Assembly (NCBI RefSeq): GCF_014336955.1
Contig: NZ_QRAI01000002.1
Location: 620,001 to 684,000, forward strand
Origin: Saccharophagus sp. K07
GTDB taxonomy: Bacteria; Pseudomonadota; Gammaproteobacteria; Pseudomonadales; Cellvibrionaceae
Direction: 5' to 3'
DNA: 64,000 nucleotides
The first letter of the stretch is position 1, and each line of letters starts with the position of its first letter. The position numbers were made by a program, and so were the translations under genes. The notes under the pieces are model-generated. The model made no database searches and was not told the DNA's origin. It was given only the letters and a program-made list of their open reading frames with translations. Positions 21,460 through 31,202 of this stretch are shown here, one piece after another.

Positions 21460-21726
21460 TCCCCTCAACTTAGTTGAGTACCTGCCGATAAGCATCTACC
21501 TGTGCCCGGCGGGGTGGTGCGAAGCCAAAAGCAAAGCCTGCGCCTGTAACGAGTTGAGATATACGGTTTAGCGCGCCAATCCGCTAACTGTAAAAAGGCA
21601 ATTTTGGACGGAAATTGTCGATATTCAGCTTAGGGTACATCTTTCAAAAAGCAAGTTCTTGAAGTTACGCCAATTAGGTGCGTATTAGAGCTTAAAAAAA
21701 TAACCTATTGGTCCGAGGATTATGCG

Positions 21727-22722
21727 ATGGCAGCTCAACATTTCGATCTTGACGTGTTCAAAGGTGATGACGACTCCATATTTATGTCTGACTTCGATCT
21801 CGATGAGGACATTGATTTAGCGGAGGACGAATTCGAACAGATAACCCGCAGCAGTCATCACATAGAAGAGGACCTGTACCAGAAAAATCTGGACGCAACC
21901 CAGCTTTATCTGAACGAAATTGGTTTTTCTCCACTGCTGAGCGCGGAAGAAGAAGTTTTTTATGCCCGCAAAGCTTTGCGCGGTGACGAAGCTGCCCGCA
22001 AACGCATGATCGAAAGCAACCTGCGTTTGGTTGTCAAAATTTCACGCCGCTATGTGAACCGTGGCTTGGCGCTGCTGGATCTGATTGAAGAGGGCAACCT
22101 CGGATTGATCCGCGCCGTAGAAAAATTCGATCCGGAGCGCGGTTTCCGCTTTTCCACATATGCGACTTGGTGGATTCGTCAGACCATCGAGCGCGCTATC
22201 ATGAACCAAACCCGTACTATCCGCCTGCCAATTCACGTCGTAAAAGAATTGAACGTGTATCTGCGTGCGGCGCGTGAGCTGTCGCAAAAACTCGACCACG
22301 AACCCTCTCCGGAAGAAATCGCCAAGCTGTTGGAGAAGCCGGTAGAAGATGTCGAAAAAATGCTGAGCCTCAACGAGCGTGTCACTTCCATGGATACGCC
22401 GATTGGGCCTTCATCCGATAAGACCCTGGTCGACACGGTTGCTGATCAGCAGGTGTCCGATCCGGTTGAGCTGCTGCAAGACAGCGACTTGAGCGCCAGT
22501 CTTGACAGTTGGTTGGATGAGTTGAGCGAAAAACAGCGCGAAGTTGTGGCCCGCCGCTTTGGTTTGCGCGGTCACGAGTCCAGTACTTTGGAAGAAGTCG
22601 GCCGTGAAATTGGCTTGACCCGTGAGAGAGTGCGTCAAATTCAGGTCGAGGCGTTACGTCGCCTGAGAGATATCCTGGAAAAACAAGGTTTGGATGCAGA
22701 AGCTCTATTTGGCGGGGCCTAA
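21727..22722 (+). CDS. rpoS: RNA polymerase sigma factor RpoS
   Basis: A 331-residue sigma-70-family stationary-phase and stress sigma factor. Region 1.2 ([21 protein letters not shown]), region 2 ([27 protein letters not shown] and [17 protein letters not shown]), region 3 and the region 4 helix-turn-helix ([21 protein letters not shown]) are all intact. The acidic N-terminus is typical. GAGG precedes the ATG. A 267-bp leader after nlpD leaves room for a structured 5' UTR, the usual place for post-transcriptional control of rpoS. Confidence 0.97.
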   Translation: MAAQHFDLDVFKGDDDSIFMSDFDLDEDIDLAEDEFEQITRSSHHIEEDLYQKNLDATQLYLNEIGFSPLLSAEEEVFYARKALRGDEAARKRMIESNLRLVVKISRRYVNRGLALLDLIEEGNLGLIRAVEKFDPERGFRFSTYATWWIRQTIERAIMNQTRTIRLPIHVVKELNVYLRAARELSQKLDHEPSPEEIAKLLEKPVEDVEKMLSLNERVTSMDTPIGPSSDKTLVDTVADQQVSDPVELLQDSDLSASLDSWLDELSEKQREVVARRFGLRGHESSTLEEVGREIGLTRERVRQIQVEALRRLRDILEKQGLDAEALFGGA

Positions 22723-22752
22723 TAGGCGGCTGTATTGAACGAGAGCGAATTA

Positions 22753-22788
22753 AAAAGCGCGCTGTTGCAAAACAGCGCGCTTTTTTGT
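22753..22788. terminator. bidirectional intrinsic terminator, rpoS/fdxA
   Basis: A 14-bp stem AAAAGCGCGCTGTT/AACAGCGCGCTTTT with loop GCAA and T-runs in both directions lies between the convergent rpoS and fdxA genes. Confidence 0.92.
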
Positions 22789-22789
22789 T

Positions 22790-23113
22790 TTAGCGCTCCA
22801 GATACTGGAGTTTGTTAGGTACGCCGTCCCATTTTTCGGCTTCGGGCATGGAATCTTTTTTCTCGGTGATATTGGGCCAAATGGCTGCCAATTCAGCGTT
22901 GAGTTCGAGATAGACTTCCTGGCCTTCCGGCAATTCATCTTCTGAGAAGATCGCGTCTACAGGACACTCTGGTTCACACAGGGCGCAGTCGATGCATTCG
23001 TCAGGATGAATAACCAAAAAATTAGGGCCTTCGTAGAAACAATCTACTGGGCAGACTTCGACACAGTCGGTGTGTTTGCAATTGATGCAGTTATCGCCCA
23101 CTACGAATGTCAT
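22790..23113 (-). CDS. fdxA: 7Fe ferredoxin FdxA
   Basis: A 107-residue ferredoxin with one 3Fe-4S and one 4Fe-4S cluster. The cysteine pattern [18 protein letters not shown] near the N-terminus and [16 protein letters not shown] in the next 30 residues is that of the Azotobacter-type seven-iron ferredoxins, with the usual C-terminal extension. It lies 114 bp downstream of mutS on the same strand, the order seen in pseudomonads. In Pseudomonas the small RNA rsmZ sits between rpoS and fdxA; here the gap is too small to hold it. Confidence 0.95.
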   Translation of the reverse strand: MTFVVGDNCINCKHTDCVEVCPVDCFYEGPNFLVIHPDECIDCALCEPECPVDAIFSEDELPEGQEVYLELNAELAAIWPNITEKKDSMPEAEKWDGVPNKLQYLER

Positions 23114-23227
23114 GAATTACACCTCTTGAATTGGCTTGATCTTCAGGCGGAGCCGGCGCGGCATTTTAAACAGGAGTTCTCGGAATTTAAACCCTGTTTC
23201 ACCTCTATACCATTCGGTTGTACCGAT

Positions 23228-25870
23228 TTACTTCTTCACTAATGCTTTTAAATCGTAAAGCGTCTGCAGCGCAGCGAGCGGTGTCAGATTATCGAGGCTC
23301 AGATTTTTCAGCCGTTCCTCCACCAGGCTGGGAGAGGATTGAGCAAAAAGATCTGCCTGCAACGCGTCAGCCGCTGAACTTTTGCCGCGTTTGTTTGGTT
23401 GCTGCAGATTGTCGCTTGGTTTGAGGCTTTCGCTGGCGGTCAGCGCATCTGTGGAAACCTTGCTGCCAGACTGCTCCAGATTGGCGAGCTGTTGTTTGGC
23501 GGATTCCAGCACTATCGAGGGAATACCTGCGAGCTTGGCAACCTGCAAACCGTAACTTTTGCTGGCCGGCCCCTGGCGAATATTGTGCAGAAAGACGATG
23601 TTGTCATTGTGCTCGGTCGCATCCAGGTGCACGTTGGCCATTTCGCTGATCACCTCCGGCAGGGCGGTGATTTCGAAATAGTGAGTGGCGAAGAGCGTAA
23701 AGGCGCCGACATATTTGGCCAGGTGTTCCGCGCAGGCCCAAGCCAAGGCCAAACCGTCGTAGGTGCTGGTGCCGCGGCCGATTTCATCCATCAACACAAG
23801 GCTGGAATTGGTGGCATTGTGCAGGATATTGGCGGTTTCGGTCATTTCCACCATGAAGGTCGAACGTCCGCCAGCGAGGTCATCGGAAGAGCCTATGCGA
23901 GTGAAAATGCGGTCGACCAGACCGATACGGCAACGACTGGCAGGTACAAAACTGCCGATTTGCGCCAGCAGAACGATCAGCGCCGTCTGCCGCATATAAG
24001 TTGATTTACCGCCCATGTTAGGGCCGGTGATGATCAACATGCGGCGCTCGTTGTTCAGCTCGAGGTCGTTGGGCACAAACGGCGTTTCCAGCACTTGCTC
24101 CACCACGGGGTGGCGCCCTTCGACTATATGAATGCCCGGTGCATAGGTCAGCTCGGGGCGGCAGTAGTTGAGCTGATCGGCGCGCTCGGCCAGTGTCGTC
24201 AGCACATCGAGTTCGCTGATGGCATTCGCCGTATCCTGCAGCGGGCGGAGATCGACGTTGATTCGCTCCACCAATTCATCATAAAGCGCTTTTTCGCGGG
24301 CCAAAGCACGGCTTTTGGCGGACAGAGCCTTGTCTTCGAAGGCTTTGAGTTCAGGGGTGATAAAGCGCTCGGCGTTTTTCAAAGTCTGGCGGCGTTGATA
24401 ATCGACAGGGGCGTTATCAGCCTGGCCGCGGCTGATTTCAATGTAGTAACCGTGAATGCGGTTGTAGCCGACTTTCAGCGTCGAGATGCCCGTTCTTTCC
24501 TTCTCGCGAGCTTCCAGCTGTACAAGGAAATCGCCTGCGTTGTTACTCAGGTTGCGCAGCTCGTCCAACTCTTCGTCGTAGCCCTCGGCTATAACACCGC
24601 CGTCCCGAATCACTACCGGCGGGTTATCCACCAGGGCTCGTTGGAGCAGGTCGACTAATTCCGGGTAAACACCAACGGCGGATGCCAGCGCCTGGATATG
24701 CGGGGATTTGATTTCCGCCAGGAGTGGTTGAAGTTGTGGCAGAACCGCAAGGGAAGCTCCCAGACGCGATAAATCCCGTGGGCGGGCAGAGCGCAGGGCG
24801 ACGCGGCCGAGAATGCGCTCAAGGTCGCCGATGTGCTTGAGCAATTTGCGACAACTTTCAAAAGCGTAATTTTCCAGCAGTGCCGCTATAGCATCCTGGC
24901 GAGCGTTGAGTTTTTCCAGGTTGCGCAGTGGGCGATGCAGCCAGCGCCGCAACAAGCGGCTTCCCATAGCGGTTGTGGTGGTGTTTAAGACCGCATAAAG
25001 CGTGTTGTCTTCTTGCCCTAAGAGATTGGCATCCAGTTCCAGATTTTTTCTGGTGGCGCTGTCCATGGCGACAGTTTCATCGAGATGCTCGACTATGGGC
25101 GCAGAAAGGTGTGAAAGATCGGTGCGCTGGGTTTCCTTGGCGTAGTTGTACAGGGCTGCAGCGGCAGCAATGGCGGCGCGCATATGGTCACAACCAAAGG
25201 CAACCAGATCGCGAGTGCCGAAATGTGTCGTCAGCAGACGGCGGCCGACATCCGCATCAAATTCCCAATCCGGGCGTTTGCGTAAACTGCGCACGGCCTG
25301 CAGCGGGGGCAGGTAAAAGGTTTCGGGCACCAGCAGTTCGGCGGGGCGGACACGCTCCAGTTCAGCGATCAGTGCTGCTTCAGAGTTGACCTCCTGCACA
25401 GTAAATCGGCCGCTGCCCATATCCAATGTGCCTATGCCGAAGGCATCTTCCAGAGCGGTAATGGCGACCAGAAGATTGTCGCGACCTGATTCCAAAAGAG
25501 CTTCGTCGCTGACCGTGCCCGGCGTCACAATCCGCACGACTTTGCGTTCGACTGGCCCTTTACTTGTTGCCGGATCGCCTATTTGCTCGCAGATCGCCAC
25601 AGAAACGCCGTGGCGCACCAGCTTGGCCAGATAGCCTTCTGCCGCGTGGTAGGGGACGCCCGCCATGGGAATCGGCTCGCCGGCGGTTTTACCGCGGGCG
25701 GTAAGGGTCACGTCCAGCAGCCGGGCGGCAGTTTTGGCGTCGTCAAAAAACAGTTCGTAAAAATCCCCCATGCGGTAGAAGACCAATTCATTGGGATGTT
25801 GAGCTTTGATGCGCAGATACTGCTGCATCATGGGAGTGTGCTGATCGAGAAGGACTGTATCGTCTGCCAT
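23228..25870 (-). CDS. mutS: DNA mismatch repair protein MutS
   Basis: An 880-residue mismatch sensor. The mismatch-reading motif is GDFYELF near residue 35, inside the N-terminal domain starting [12 protein letters not shown]. The clamp and lever domains follow, and the ATPase has Walker [10 protein letters not shown] (about 635) with [12 protein letters not shown] and FATHY further on. The C-terminal helix-turn-helix region is present. Full length and intact, so mismatch repair should work. It is divergent from pncC and upstream of fdxA. Confidence 0.97.
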   Translation of the reverse strand: MADDTVLLDQHTPMMQQYLRIKAQHPNELVFYRMGDFYELFFDDAKTAARLLDVTLTARGKTAGEPIPMAGVPYHAAEGYLAKLVRHGVSVAICEQIGDPATSKGPVERKVVRIVTPGTVSDEALLESGRDNLLVAITALEDAFGIGTLDMGSGRFTVQEVNSEAALIAELERVRPAELLVPETFYLPPLQAVRSLRKRPDWEFDADVGRRLLTTHFGTRDLVAFGCDHMRAAIAAAAALYNYAKETQRTDLSHLSAPIVEHLDETVAMDSATRKNLELDANLLGQEDNTLYAVLNTTTTAMGSRLLRRWLHRPLRNLEKLNARQDAIAALLENYAFESCRKLLKHIGDLERILGRVALRSARPRDLSRLGASLAVLPQLQPLLAEIKSPHIQALASAVGVYPELVDLLQRALVDNPPVVIRDGGVIAEGYDEELDELRNLSNNAGDFLVQLEAREKERTGISTLKVGYNRIHGYYIEISRGQADNAPVDYQRRQTLKNAERFITPELKAFEDKALSAKSRALAREKALYDELVERINVDLRPLQDTANAISELDVLTTLAERADQLNYCRPELTYAPGIHIVEGRHPVVEQVLETPFVPNDLELNNERRMLIITGPNMGGKSTYMRQTALIVLLAQIGSFVPASRCRIGLVDRIFTRIGSSDDLAGGRSTFMVEMTETANILHNATNSSLVLMDEIGRGTSTYDGLALAWACAEHLAKYVGAFTLFATHYFEITALPEVISEMANVHLDATEHNDNIVFLHNIRQGPASKSYGLQVAKLAGIPSIVLESAKQQLANLEQSGSKVSTDALTASESLKPSDNLQQPNKRGKSSAADALQADLFAQSSPSLVEERLKNLSLDNLTPLAALQTLYDLKALVKK

Positions 25871-25992
25871 GGTTCCGCTCTGCTGGCGTCGAAGCTGATG
25901 CTAGGTTGTGCTAAGCCGAAAAAGTTGGAGATTGTAGCAGAATGACCAGCGACCCTTGCGTCTATGACATCCCATGACTTAAGTTGCCCGCC

Positions 25993-26499
25993 ATGAATGA
26001 ACTCAACTCCTTCCAACTTGCCACTCGCCTGGGTGAGCTTCTGCTAACTCTCGGCGCCAAAGTGGCCACCGCTGAGTCCTGTACTGGCGGCGGCATAGCG
26101 CACGCCATTACTGAGGTGCCAGGCTCCTCTCAATGGTTCGATTACGGTTTTGTCACCTACAGCAATCAGGCGAAACATGAGTTGTTGGGTGTCGATGAAT
26201 CCCTGCTTTCTCAATACGGCGCTGTGAGCGAACGGGTGGTGCGGGCTATGGTTAAAGGGGCTATGGCGAAGGCATCTGCGCAGTTCGCGGTGGCGGTAAG
26301 CGGAATAGCCGGGCCTGGTGGTGGATCAGCCGCCAAGCCTGTTGGCACAGTTTGGCTTGCATGGGGGCATCCAGAGGGAGTTCTCGCCGAGCGTCATCAA
26401 TTCGCTGGCGACCGCCATGCGGTGCGGGAGCAGGCTGTGAATGTCGCTTTAAAGCGATTGGTGGAGCTGGGTGAACGATACTGTATAAAAACACAATAG
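25993..26499 (+). CDS. pncC: nicotinamide-nucleotide amidohydrolase
   Basis: A 168-residue CinA C-terminal-domain protein that deamidates NMN to nicotinic acid mononucleotide in the pyridine nucleotide cycle. The AESCTGGGIAHAIT motif and VSGIAGPGGGSAAKPVGTVW segment are diagnostic. It is the short stand-alone form, without the N-terminal MoaB-like domain. I chose ATG 25993; a TTG lies nine bases upstream. The gene precedes recA as in many bacteria, and its last codons overlap a LexA box, so part of the recA control region lies inside it. Confidence 0.92.
   Translation: MNELNSFQLATRLGELLLTLGAKVATAESCTGGGIAHAITEVPGSSQWFDYGFVTYSNQAKHELLGVDESLLSQYGAVSERVVRAMVKGAMAKASAQFAVAVSGIAGPGGGSAAKPVGTVWLAWGHPEGVLAERHQFAGDRHAVREQAVNVALKRLVELGERYCIKTQ
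26479..26498 (+). promoter_or_regulatory. LexA (SOS) box, distal copy before recA
   Basis: TACTGTATAAAAACACAATA matches the enterobacterial SOS consensus at 16 of 20 positions; the right half-site is ACAA instead of ACAG. It overlaps the pncC stop codon and directly abuts the second box. Confidence 0.6.
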
Positions 26500-26517
26500 C
26501 TGTTTGCATATACAGTA
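26498..26517 (+). promoter_or_regulatory. LexA (SOS) box, proximal copy before recA
   Basis: The core CTGT-N8-ACAG is perfect (CTGTTTGCATATACAG, 26500-26515), with 16 of 20 matches overall. It covers the recA -35 hexamer, so bound LexA would block RNA polymerase. Confidence 0.9.
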
Positions 26518-26532
26518 TCCTTGGTTTATTCT
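26504..26532 (+). promoter_or_regulatory. recA promoter
   Basis: TTGCAT (26504-26509), a 17-bp spacer and TATTCT (26527-26532) form a good sigma-70 promoter about 100 bp before the recA ATG. The -35 lies inside the proximal LexA box. Confidence 0.8.
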
Positions 26533-26635
26533 TAACGACATCAGGGCGCTTAAGGTGCGGCCGGTACAGATGCTTTGAGTGGGAATACTCGGGCGTCGAT
26601 CTTGTGAACAATACTGTCAGGTAGAGGAGTGATTA

Positions 26636-27673
26636 ATGGACGCGAATAAAGAGAAAGCGCTTCAGGCCGCTTTAGCACAGATTGAGCGCCAATTCGGTAA
26701 AGGTACCGTAATGCGCATGGGGGATTCCGAGCGAGCAGCGATTCCCTGTATATCGACAGGATCTCTCGGCCTTGATGTGGCTCTGGGCATTGGCGGTCTG
26801 CCGCGCGGGAGAATTGTTGAAATCTTCGGACCTGAGTCTTCCGGTAAAACCACCTTGACCCTGCAAGTGATTGCAGAAGCTCAACGTAATGGTGGAACTT
26901 GCGCCTTCATCGACGCCGAGCATGCATTGGATCCTATCTACGCGGAAAAACTCGGTGTCAAAGTTGATGAGTTGATCGTCTCTCAGCCCGATACTGGTGA
27001 GCAAGCATTGGAAGTGGCGGATATGCTGGTTCGCTCTGGCGCAATTGATGTATTGGTTGTCGACTCCGTTGCAGCCCTGACGCCGAAAGCGGAAATCGAA
27101 GGTGATATGGGCGACCATCACGTAGGCTTGCAAGCGCGTTTGATGTCGCAAGCCCTGCGAAAAATTACCGGTAATATCAAAAACGCTAATTGTCTGGCGA
27201 TTTTCATCAACCAGATTCGTATGAAAATCGGCGTTATGTTTGGCAACCCAGAAACCACCACTGGCGGTAATGCACTGAAATTTTATTCTTCCGTACGTTT
27301 GGATATTCGCCGTATTGGCTCGGTGAAAGAAGGCGAGGAAGTTGTAGGTTCAGAAACCCGCGTCAAGGTTGTTAAAAACAAAGTTGCTCCACCTTTTAAA
27401 CAAACCGAATTCCAGATTCTCTACGGCCAAGGCATCAACCGTCTGGGCGAAATCATTGATTACGGGGTCAAGCTCGGCCTGATTGATAAAGCGGGAGCCT
27501 GGTACAGCTACCAGGGCGAAAAAATCGGCCAGGGCAAACAAAATGCGATCCAGTATCTGCGCGACAATGCAGCACTGGCGCAAAGTCTGGAAGCAAAAAT
27601 CAAGGAAGAATTGTTGGGGCCTGCAGGAAAATCTGTGGCTTCCAAATATGTTGAAGAAGATGTAACGGAATAA
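26636..27673 (+). CDS. recA: recombinase RecA
   Basis: A 345-residue recombinase that coats single-stranded DNA, catalyses strand exchange and triggers LexA self-cleavage. Walker A is GPESSGKTT (about residues 66-74). The [16 protein letters not shown] strand, loop 2 with [19 protein letters not shown] and an acidic C-terminus (EEDVTE) are all present. The ribosome binding site is GAGGAG. SOS boxes upstream show LexA control. It is followed by a hairpin and then recX. Confidence 0.98.
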   Translation: MDANKEKALQAALAQIERQFGKGTVMRMGDSERAAIPCISTGSLGLDVALGIGGLPRGRIVEIFGPESSGKTTLTLQVIAEAQRNGGTCAFIDAEHALDPIYAEKLGVKVDELIVSQPDTGEQALEVADMLVRSGAIDVLVVDSVAALTPKAEIEGDMGDHHVGLQARLMSQALRKITGNIKNANCLAIFINQIRMKIGVMFGNPETTTGGNALKFYSSVRLDIRRIGSVKEGEEVVGSETRVKVVKNKVAPPFKQTEFQILYGQGINRLGEIIDYGVKLGLIDKAGAWYSYQGEKIGQGKQNAIQYLRDNAALAQSLEAKIKEELLGPAGKSVASKYVEEDVTE

Positions 27674-27679
27674 TGCAGA

Positions 27680-27708
27680 GACGGCGGGCAGATAATCTGC
27701 CCGCCGTC
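27680..27708 (+). terminator. recA-recX intercistronic hairpin
   Basis: A long GC-rich stem (GACGGCGGGCAGAT pairing with ATCTGCCCGCCGTC) is followed by AAATTT only. It resembles the leaky terminator known between recA and recX in E. coli, which keeps RecX far below RecA. Confidence 0.75.
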
Positions 27709-27724
27709 AAATTTGTGTATTCCC

Positions 27725-28195
27725 GTGAACGATCAAGATCCCGTCAAACAAATCTATAACTTCGCTCTCGGCCTTCTGTCGCGCCGCGAGCATTCCCACC
27801 ATGAGCTTCAGCAAAAATTGCTGCAGCGTTTTTCTTCTCATGCAGAATCCATCGAGCAGGTGTTGGCTCAATTAGCCGATCAGGGTTATCAGTCCGATGA
27901 GCGTTACGCAGATGCCTATATTCGCGGGCGGCGAAGCAAGGGGTATGGTGATAAGCGAATTGCTCAGGAGCTGCGTCTGCGGGGAATTGAGTCTGGTCTT
28001 ATCGAAAAAACCCTGAGTGAACATTCAGTGGATGAGCATCAGGATCGTTCTTTATTCCATGTGTGGAATAAAAAATTTAAAACCCCACCGCAGGATTTAC
28101 GGGAAAAATCCAGACAAATCAGTTTTTTGCGCTATAGGGGGTTTTCCATGTCCGAAATAGAGCGGTTATTCGAACAGATCGCTCAGGATCATTAG
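27725..28195 (+). CDS. recX: regulatory protein RecX
   Basis: A 156-residue helical-repeat protein that limits RecA filament growth. Three RecX repeats are visible: ALGLLSRREHSHHELQQKL, then YADAYIRGRRSKGYGDKRIAQELRLRGI, then the C-terminal RYRGFSMSEIERLFEQI. I chose GTG 27725; TTG 27713 is the other option. It lies 51 bp after recA, behind the hairpin, and is probably transcribed by read-through. In relatives alaS follows; here the next gene is an unrelated SDR. Confidence 0.93.
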   Translation: MNDQDPVKQIYNFALGLLSRREHSHHELQQKLLQRFSSHAESIEQVLAQLADQGYQSDERYADAYIRGRRSKGYGDKRIAQELRLRGIESGLIEKTLSEHSVDEHQDRSLFHVWNKKFKTPPQDLREKSRQISFLRYRGFSMSEIERLFEQIAQDH

Positions 28196-28350
28196 TGTTT
28201 ATTAGGTATTCTGTAGACCTACCTACTAAGTGCTGCATTCTGTTCTGCTAGGCGAAACCTAATCAGTCGGCTTTATTGCCTCGTTTGAATGGAAGACTGC
28301 ATACATCTACCATTTGCCGATCTTTACGGGTCATCTTGCGGAGAATACCT

Positions 28351-29016
28351 ATGAGTAAAACTATCGTTGTGACGGGCGCGAATCGCGGAATTGGTCTGGC
28401 GTTTGTGCAGCTGTATCGGGCGCGAGGGGATCAAGTTATTGCTCTGTGCCGGAAGACTTCGCCCGAGCTCAGCGCTTCTGGAGCCAAGGTGATTGAGAAT
28501 ATCGATGTCACCAGTCCAGACTTGCCTGCACAGCTCAGCAAGGCGCTCGCTGGCGTTTCCATTGATGTACTGATCAATAATGCCGGCATCTTGCGCGAAG
28601 AACGCTTGGGCAGCATCAACTATCAAACCATTCTGGAGCAGTTCAATGTCAATGCAGTTGCTCCTTTGCGTGTTACTGAGGCGCTCCTTTCCAACTTGGG
28701 CAAGGGGTCCAAGGTCGCACTGATTACCAGCCGTATGGGCTCGATCGCCGACAACTCGTCAGGTGGTTATTACGGCTATCGCATGTCAAAGGCCGCATTG
28801 AATATGGCGGGGACGTCGCTTGCCAAGGATCTGAAGAGCAAGGGCATAGCTGTCGCGCTTCTCCACCCGGGGTATGTGCAGACCGAGATGGTGGGCTTCG
28901 GCGGCGATATCAGTGCCGACGTGGCAGCGCAACGGTTGGCGGCCAGGATAGACGGCCTCTCTATCGAGAATAGCGGGTCGTTCTGGCATTCCAACGGAGA
29001 AATTCTTCCCTGGTAA
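28351..29016 (+). CDS. short-chain dehydrogenase/reductase
   Basis: A 221-residue classical SDR. The NAD(P)-binding motif TGANRGIG lies at about residues 8-15, NNAGILREE at about 80, and the catalytic tyrosine-lysine pair in YGYRMSKAA. A TSRMGSIAD segment supplies the catalytic serine. The LHPGYVQTEMVG end is common in the C-factor/carbonyl-reductase-like group. GCGGAG precedes ATG 28351; an upstream in-frame start lacks a ribosome binding site. The substrate is unknown and the neighbours give no clue. Confidence 0.85.
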   Translation: MSKTIVVTGANRGIGLAFVQLYRARGDQVIALCRKTSPELSASGAKVIENIDVTSPDLPAQLSKALAGVSIDVLINNAGILREERLGSINYQTILEQFNVNAVAPLRVTEALLSNLGKGSKVALITSRMGSIADNSSGGYYGYRMSKAALNMAGTSLAKDLKSKGIAVALLHPGYVQTEMVGFGGDISADVAAQRLAARIDGLSIENSGSFWHSNGEILPW

Positions 29017-29155
29017 GGACTTCGTCACTTGGGATAGAGAAAAAGAGGGCTGGACACAGAGAAAGCTTGCCGATCACAGACTAGACTTAGATGGACTGCC
29101 GTTAGCGCATCCCCGCGCAACGGTGTAGGGCTGTGATCGGAGAGCAATTCCACCC

Positions 29156-29734
29156 ATGTATGAAGATCTGAACAACATTGATGTCGGTAAGAAAGACGAC
29201 AACAAGGATCTGATTTGGGATCTTGATGCATTCAAACAACGCAAGCGCGCGCATGAGTTTGTTTTGAATTTCGAGAACAAACTGTGTGTGTTTTCGGGCT
29301 CAGTTGAGCAGCTCTACACCAACTACAACATCTTTATGCCAGCGGAAGAGAACAGCCGGCTGGTGATCCTGCCTAACCCCTACGCCCATCACGACATTTT
29401 TCAAGGCATACCGGAATCGGCCGTTAAGGCCACGGGGCTGTACATTGTGCCGGGAAATAATGGTGAGTTGATGCTGCGCATTCCGGTGAAAAGCACGGAA
29501 AGTCCCTATCGCACTGTGCCTCTCCAGATTGGCTTTCGCATGATCAACCAGCGCCGTCCGCCGAATTTGCCGCTGTTGCCTGTACTGGTGAAAGGCGATT
29601 TGCGCGAGCTGGATGCGCGCACTCCCTGTCTGCACTTGCACGCTATTTCGCTCAGCAATATGCCTAGATTGTCGCCGCTGGAACTGAACGAAATTCGCCG
29701 CACGATCCTGGACCGAATGAAGGTGTTGATTTAG
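29156..29734 (+). CDS. unknown protein, 192 residues
   Basis: I do not recognise this protein. It has no signal peptide or membrane segment and should be cytoplasmic. The N-terminus is charged (Asp/Lys-rich to about residue 35), the middle is mixed beta with a VILPNPYAHH segment (about 90), and the region 120-150 is Arg/Pro-rich (GFRMINQRRPPNLPLLPVLV). The C-terminus is helical. No Shine-Dalgarno sequence is obvious. Coding character is supported by length and by good codon use compared with its neighbours. It converges with the TonB-fusion gene. Confidence 0.6.
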   Translation: MYEDLNNIDVGKKDDNKDLIWDLDAFKQRKRAHEFVLNFENKLCVFSGSVEQLYTNYNIFMPAEENSRLVILPNPYAHHDIFQGIPESAVKATGLYIVPGNNGELMLRIPVKSTESPYRTVPLQIGFRMINQRRPPNLPLLPVLVKGDLRELDARTPCLHLHAISLSNMPRLSPLELNEIRRTILDRMKVLI

Positions 29735-29739
29735 AGATA

Positions 29740-29758
29740 ATGAGGCAGGCAGCCTCAT
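29740..29758. terminator. small inverted repeat between convergent genes
   Basis: ATGAGGC/GCCTCAT with a 5-base loop follows the stop codon of the 192-residue gene by six bases. It has a weak T tract and could act in both directions. Confidence 0.4.
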
Positions 29759-29760
29759 AT

Positions 29761-30927
29761 TTAGTTCATCCGAAAGACCACAGGGACAGTAAACAAGAAA
29801 CGATCGCCTTTGATCGTATCCGGCACCGCAGGATAGGGGCTGGCACTTCTGACGGCTTTCACCGCTGCCTTATTCAGTGTTTCATGCTCGGACTTTTCCA
29901 ATATCTGCACATCGCGGACGCGGCCGTCGCGGGAGAGGGTTACCGTCAGGCGTACGGTACCTTGGTGTTCGTTTCTCAAAGCATTGCGAGGATAGTTGAC
30001 GAAATTGGTCGTCCATTTGGTGAGCTTGGCGATATAAATCTGTTCGCTTAACAGGTTTTCCGCTGTGAATGAAAATCCATCCTCTTCTTCGTCTGACAAA
30101 ATTTCCTCGTCATTAAATAGAGATGCTTCCGTCAGCAGCTTTTCTGGCTCGGGTGGTGTTTGCGGTTGCTCGACTTCTGGCTGAGGTTCTTCTGCCTGCG
30201 GTTCGGGTACAACCGCGACAGCGGGTGGTGGCGTTGGGATTTCAGGGGCGACAGCAGGTGGAGCAGGGGGCGCTTGCCTTGCGGGTTCGGGCAATTTTGT
30301 ACCTTTCAGCAGAGTTGCGATTTCCGCAATTCTTGCGCTCGTAGGGCTGATGTCGGCAAAACGCTCTGCCAGTTCAGGTTTGACGGTGCCACCACCCAAT
30401 AGACTCTCTTTAAACTCGGAAGATAAAGGTACAGGGCCCAGCCAAGTGCGAAGCAGCAAATCGAAAAAGTGTGCGTCCGCGATAGTGTCCAGAGTTTGTC
30501 TATTCAGAATGACAGTAGTGGTATTTTTCGCCGCAGATCGTTCTATTCGCAGAATATCGCCTTTGACTAATTTGATTTTCAACAGATTGCTGAAATTGGC
30601 GAGGTTCTGTGCATGGCGCTCCATTTCTGTTGCGCCGGCGTTGATGGCGATCCCTTCAATCCACATACGCTGAAACCGTCGTGCATAGAGGTCGTCGGTC
30701 AATATGCGCAACTCCATTGCCTTATCTTCTTCTTTTGTTAATGCGTCGCGGGCATTGGAAGTTGGTGTGGTGAGATAAAGGGCAGCAATAAATTGCTCTT
30801 TACTGAGTTGAACATGGAGGGCCATGCCGTTGAGAGTAGGGGCGCCCTGGGCGAGTCCAAGGCTGCAGAAAACCATCAGCAAAGCTAGGGCGGCAAGAAC
30901 GGTTTTGCGATATTTGGCTATCATCAT
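29761..30927 (-). CDS. chalcone isomerase-like / TonB C-terminal fusion protein
   Basis: A 388-residue periplasmic protein. An N-terminal signal-like hydrophobic stretch (about 9-27, ending AQGA) is followed by a domain like the bacterial chalcone-isomerase-like family (about 30-175, with NGMALHVQLSKEQFIAALYL and a VKGDILRIE segment). A Pro/Glu-rich spacer (about 205-265) leads to a TonB C-terminal domain (about 305-388, with YPRNALRNEHQGTVRLTVTLSRDGRV and the final VPVVFRMN). Classical TonB has an uncleaved N-terminal anchor; here the hydrophobic segment looks cleavable. An orphan exbD lies 1.7 kb away. Function beyond the TonB-like fold is inference. Confidence 0.7.
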   Translation of the reverse strand: MMIAKYRKTVLAALALLMVFCSLGLAQGAPTLNGMALHVQLSKEQFIAALYLTTPTSNARDALTKEEDKAMELRILTDDLYARRFQRMWIEGIAINAGATEMERHAQNLANFSNLLKIKLVKGDILRIERSAAKNTTTVILNRQTLDTIADAHFFDLLLRTWLGPVPLSSEFKESLLGGGTVKPELAERFADISPTSARIAEIATLLKGTKLPEPARQAPPAPPAVAPEIPTPPPAVAVVPEPQAEEPQPEVEQPQTPPEPEKLLTEASLFNDEEILSDEEEDGFSFTAENLLSEQIYIAKLTKWTTNFVNYPRNALRNEHQGTVRLTVTLSRDGRVRDVQILEKSEHETLNKAAVKAVRSASPYPAVPDTIKGDRFLFTVPVVFRMN

Positions 30928-31202
30928 AAATCTCGTTTCTGTTCTTATCTGCGGGGCGGTCTACGAAGATCCTCCCTCTGCGGTCGCTATGTTTTGAGCT
31001 TGGCCAGACACAATCGATAGCCGGCTTCATGATTTTAAGCGCAATTGATAACACTATACTTCATCGATCAGGGGTAATGCCTACTCTTAACTGTATATGT
31101 TTGTTGGGCAGCATCAAGTTTGTGGCCTGTATTAGGCCAAATGACCGGCCCTGATCCGACGAATGTTTGACCAACCGAGTTTAGCGGCGACGGTTTCGTC
31201 TT

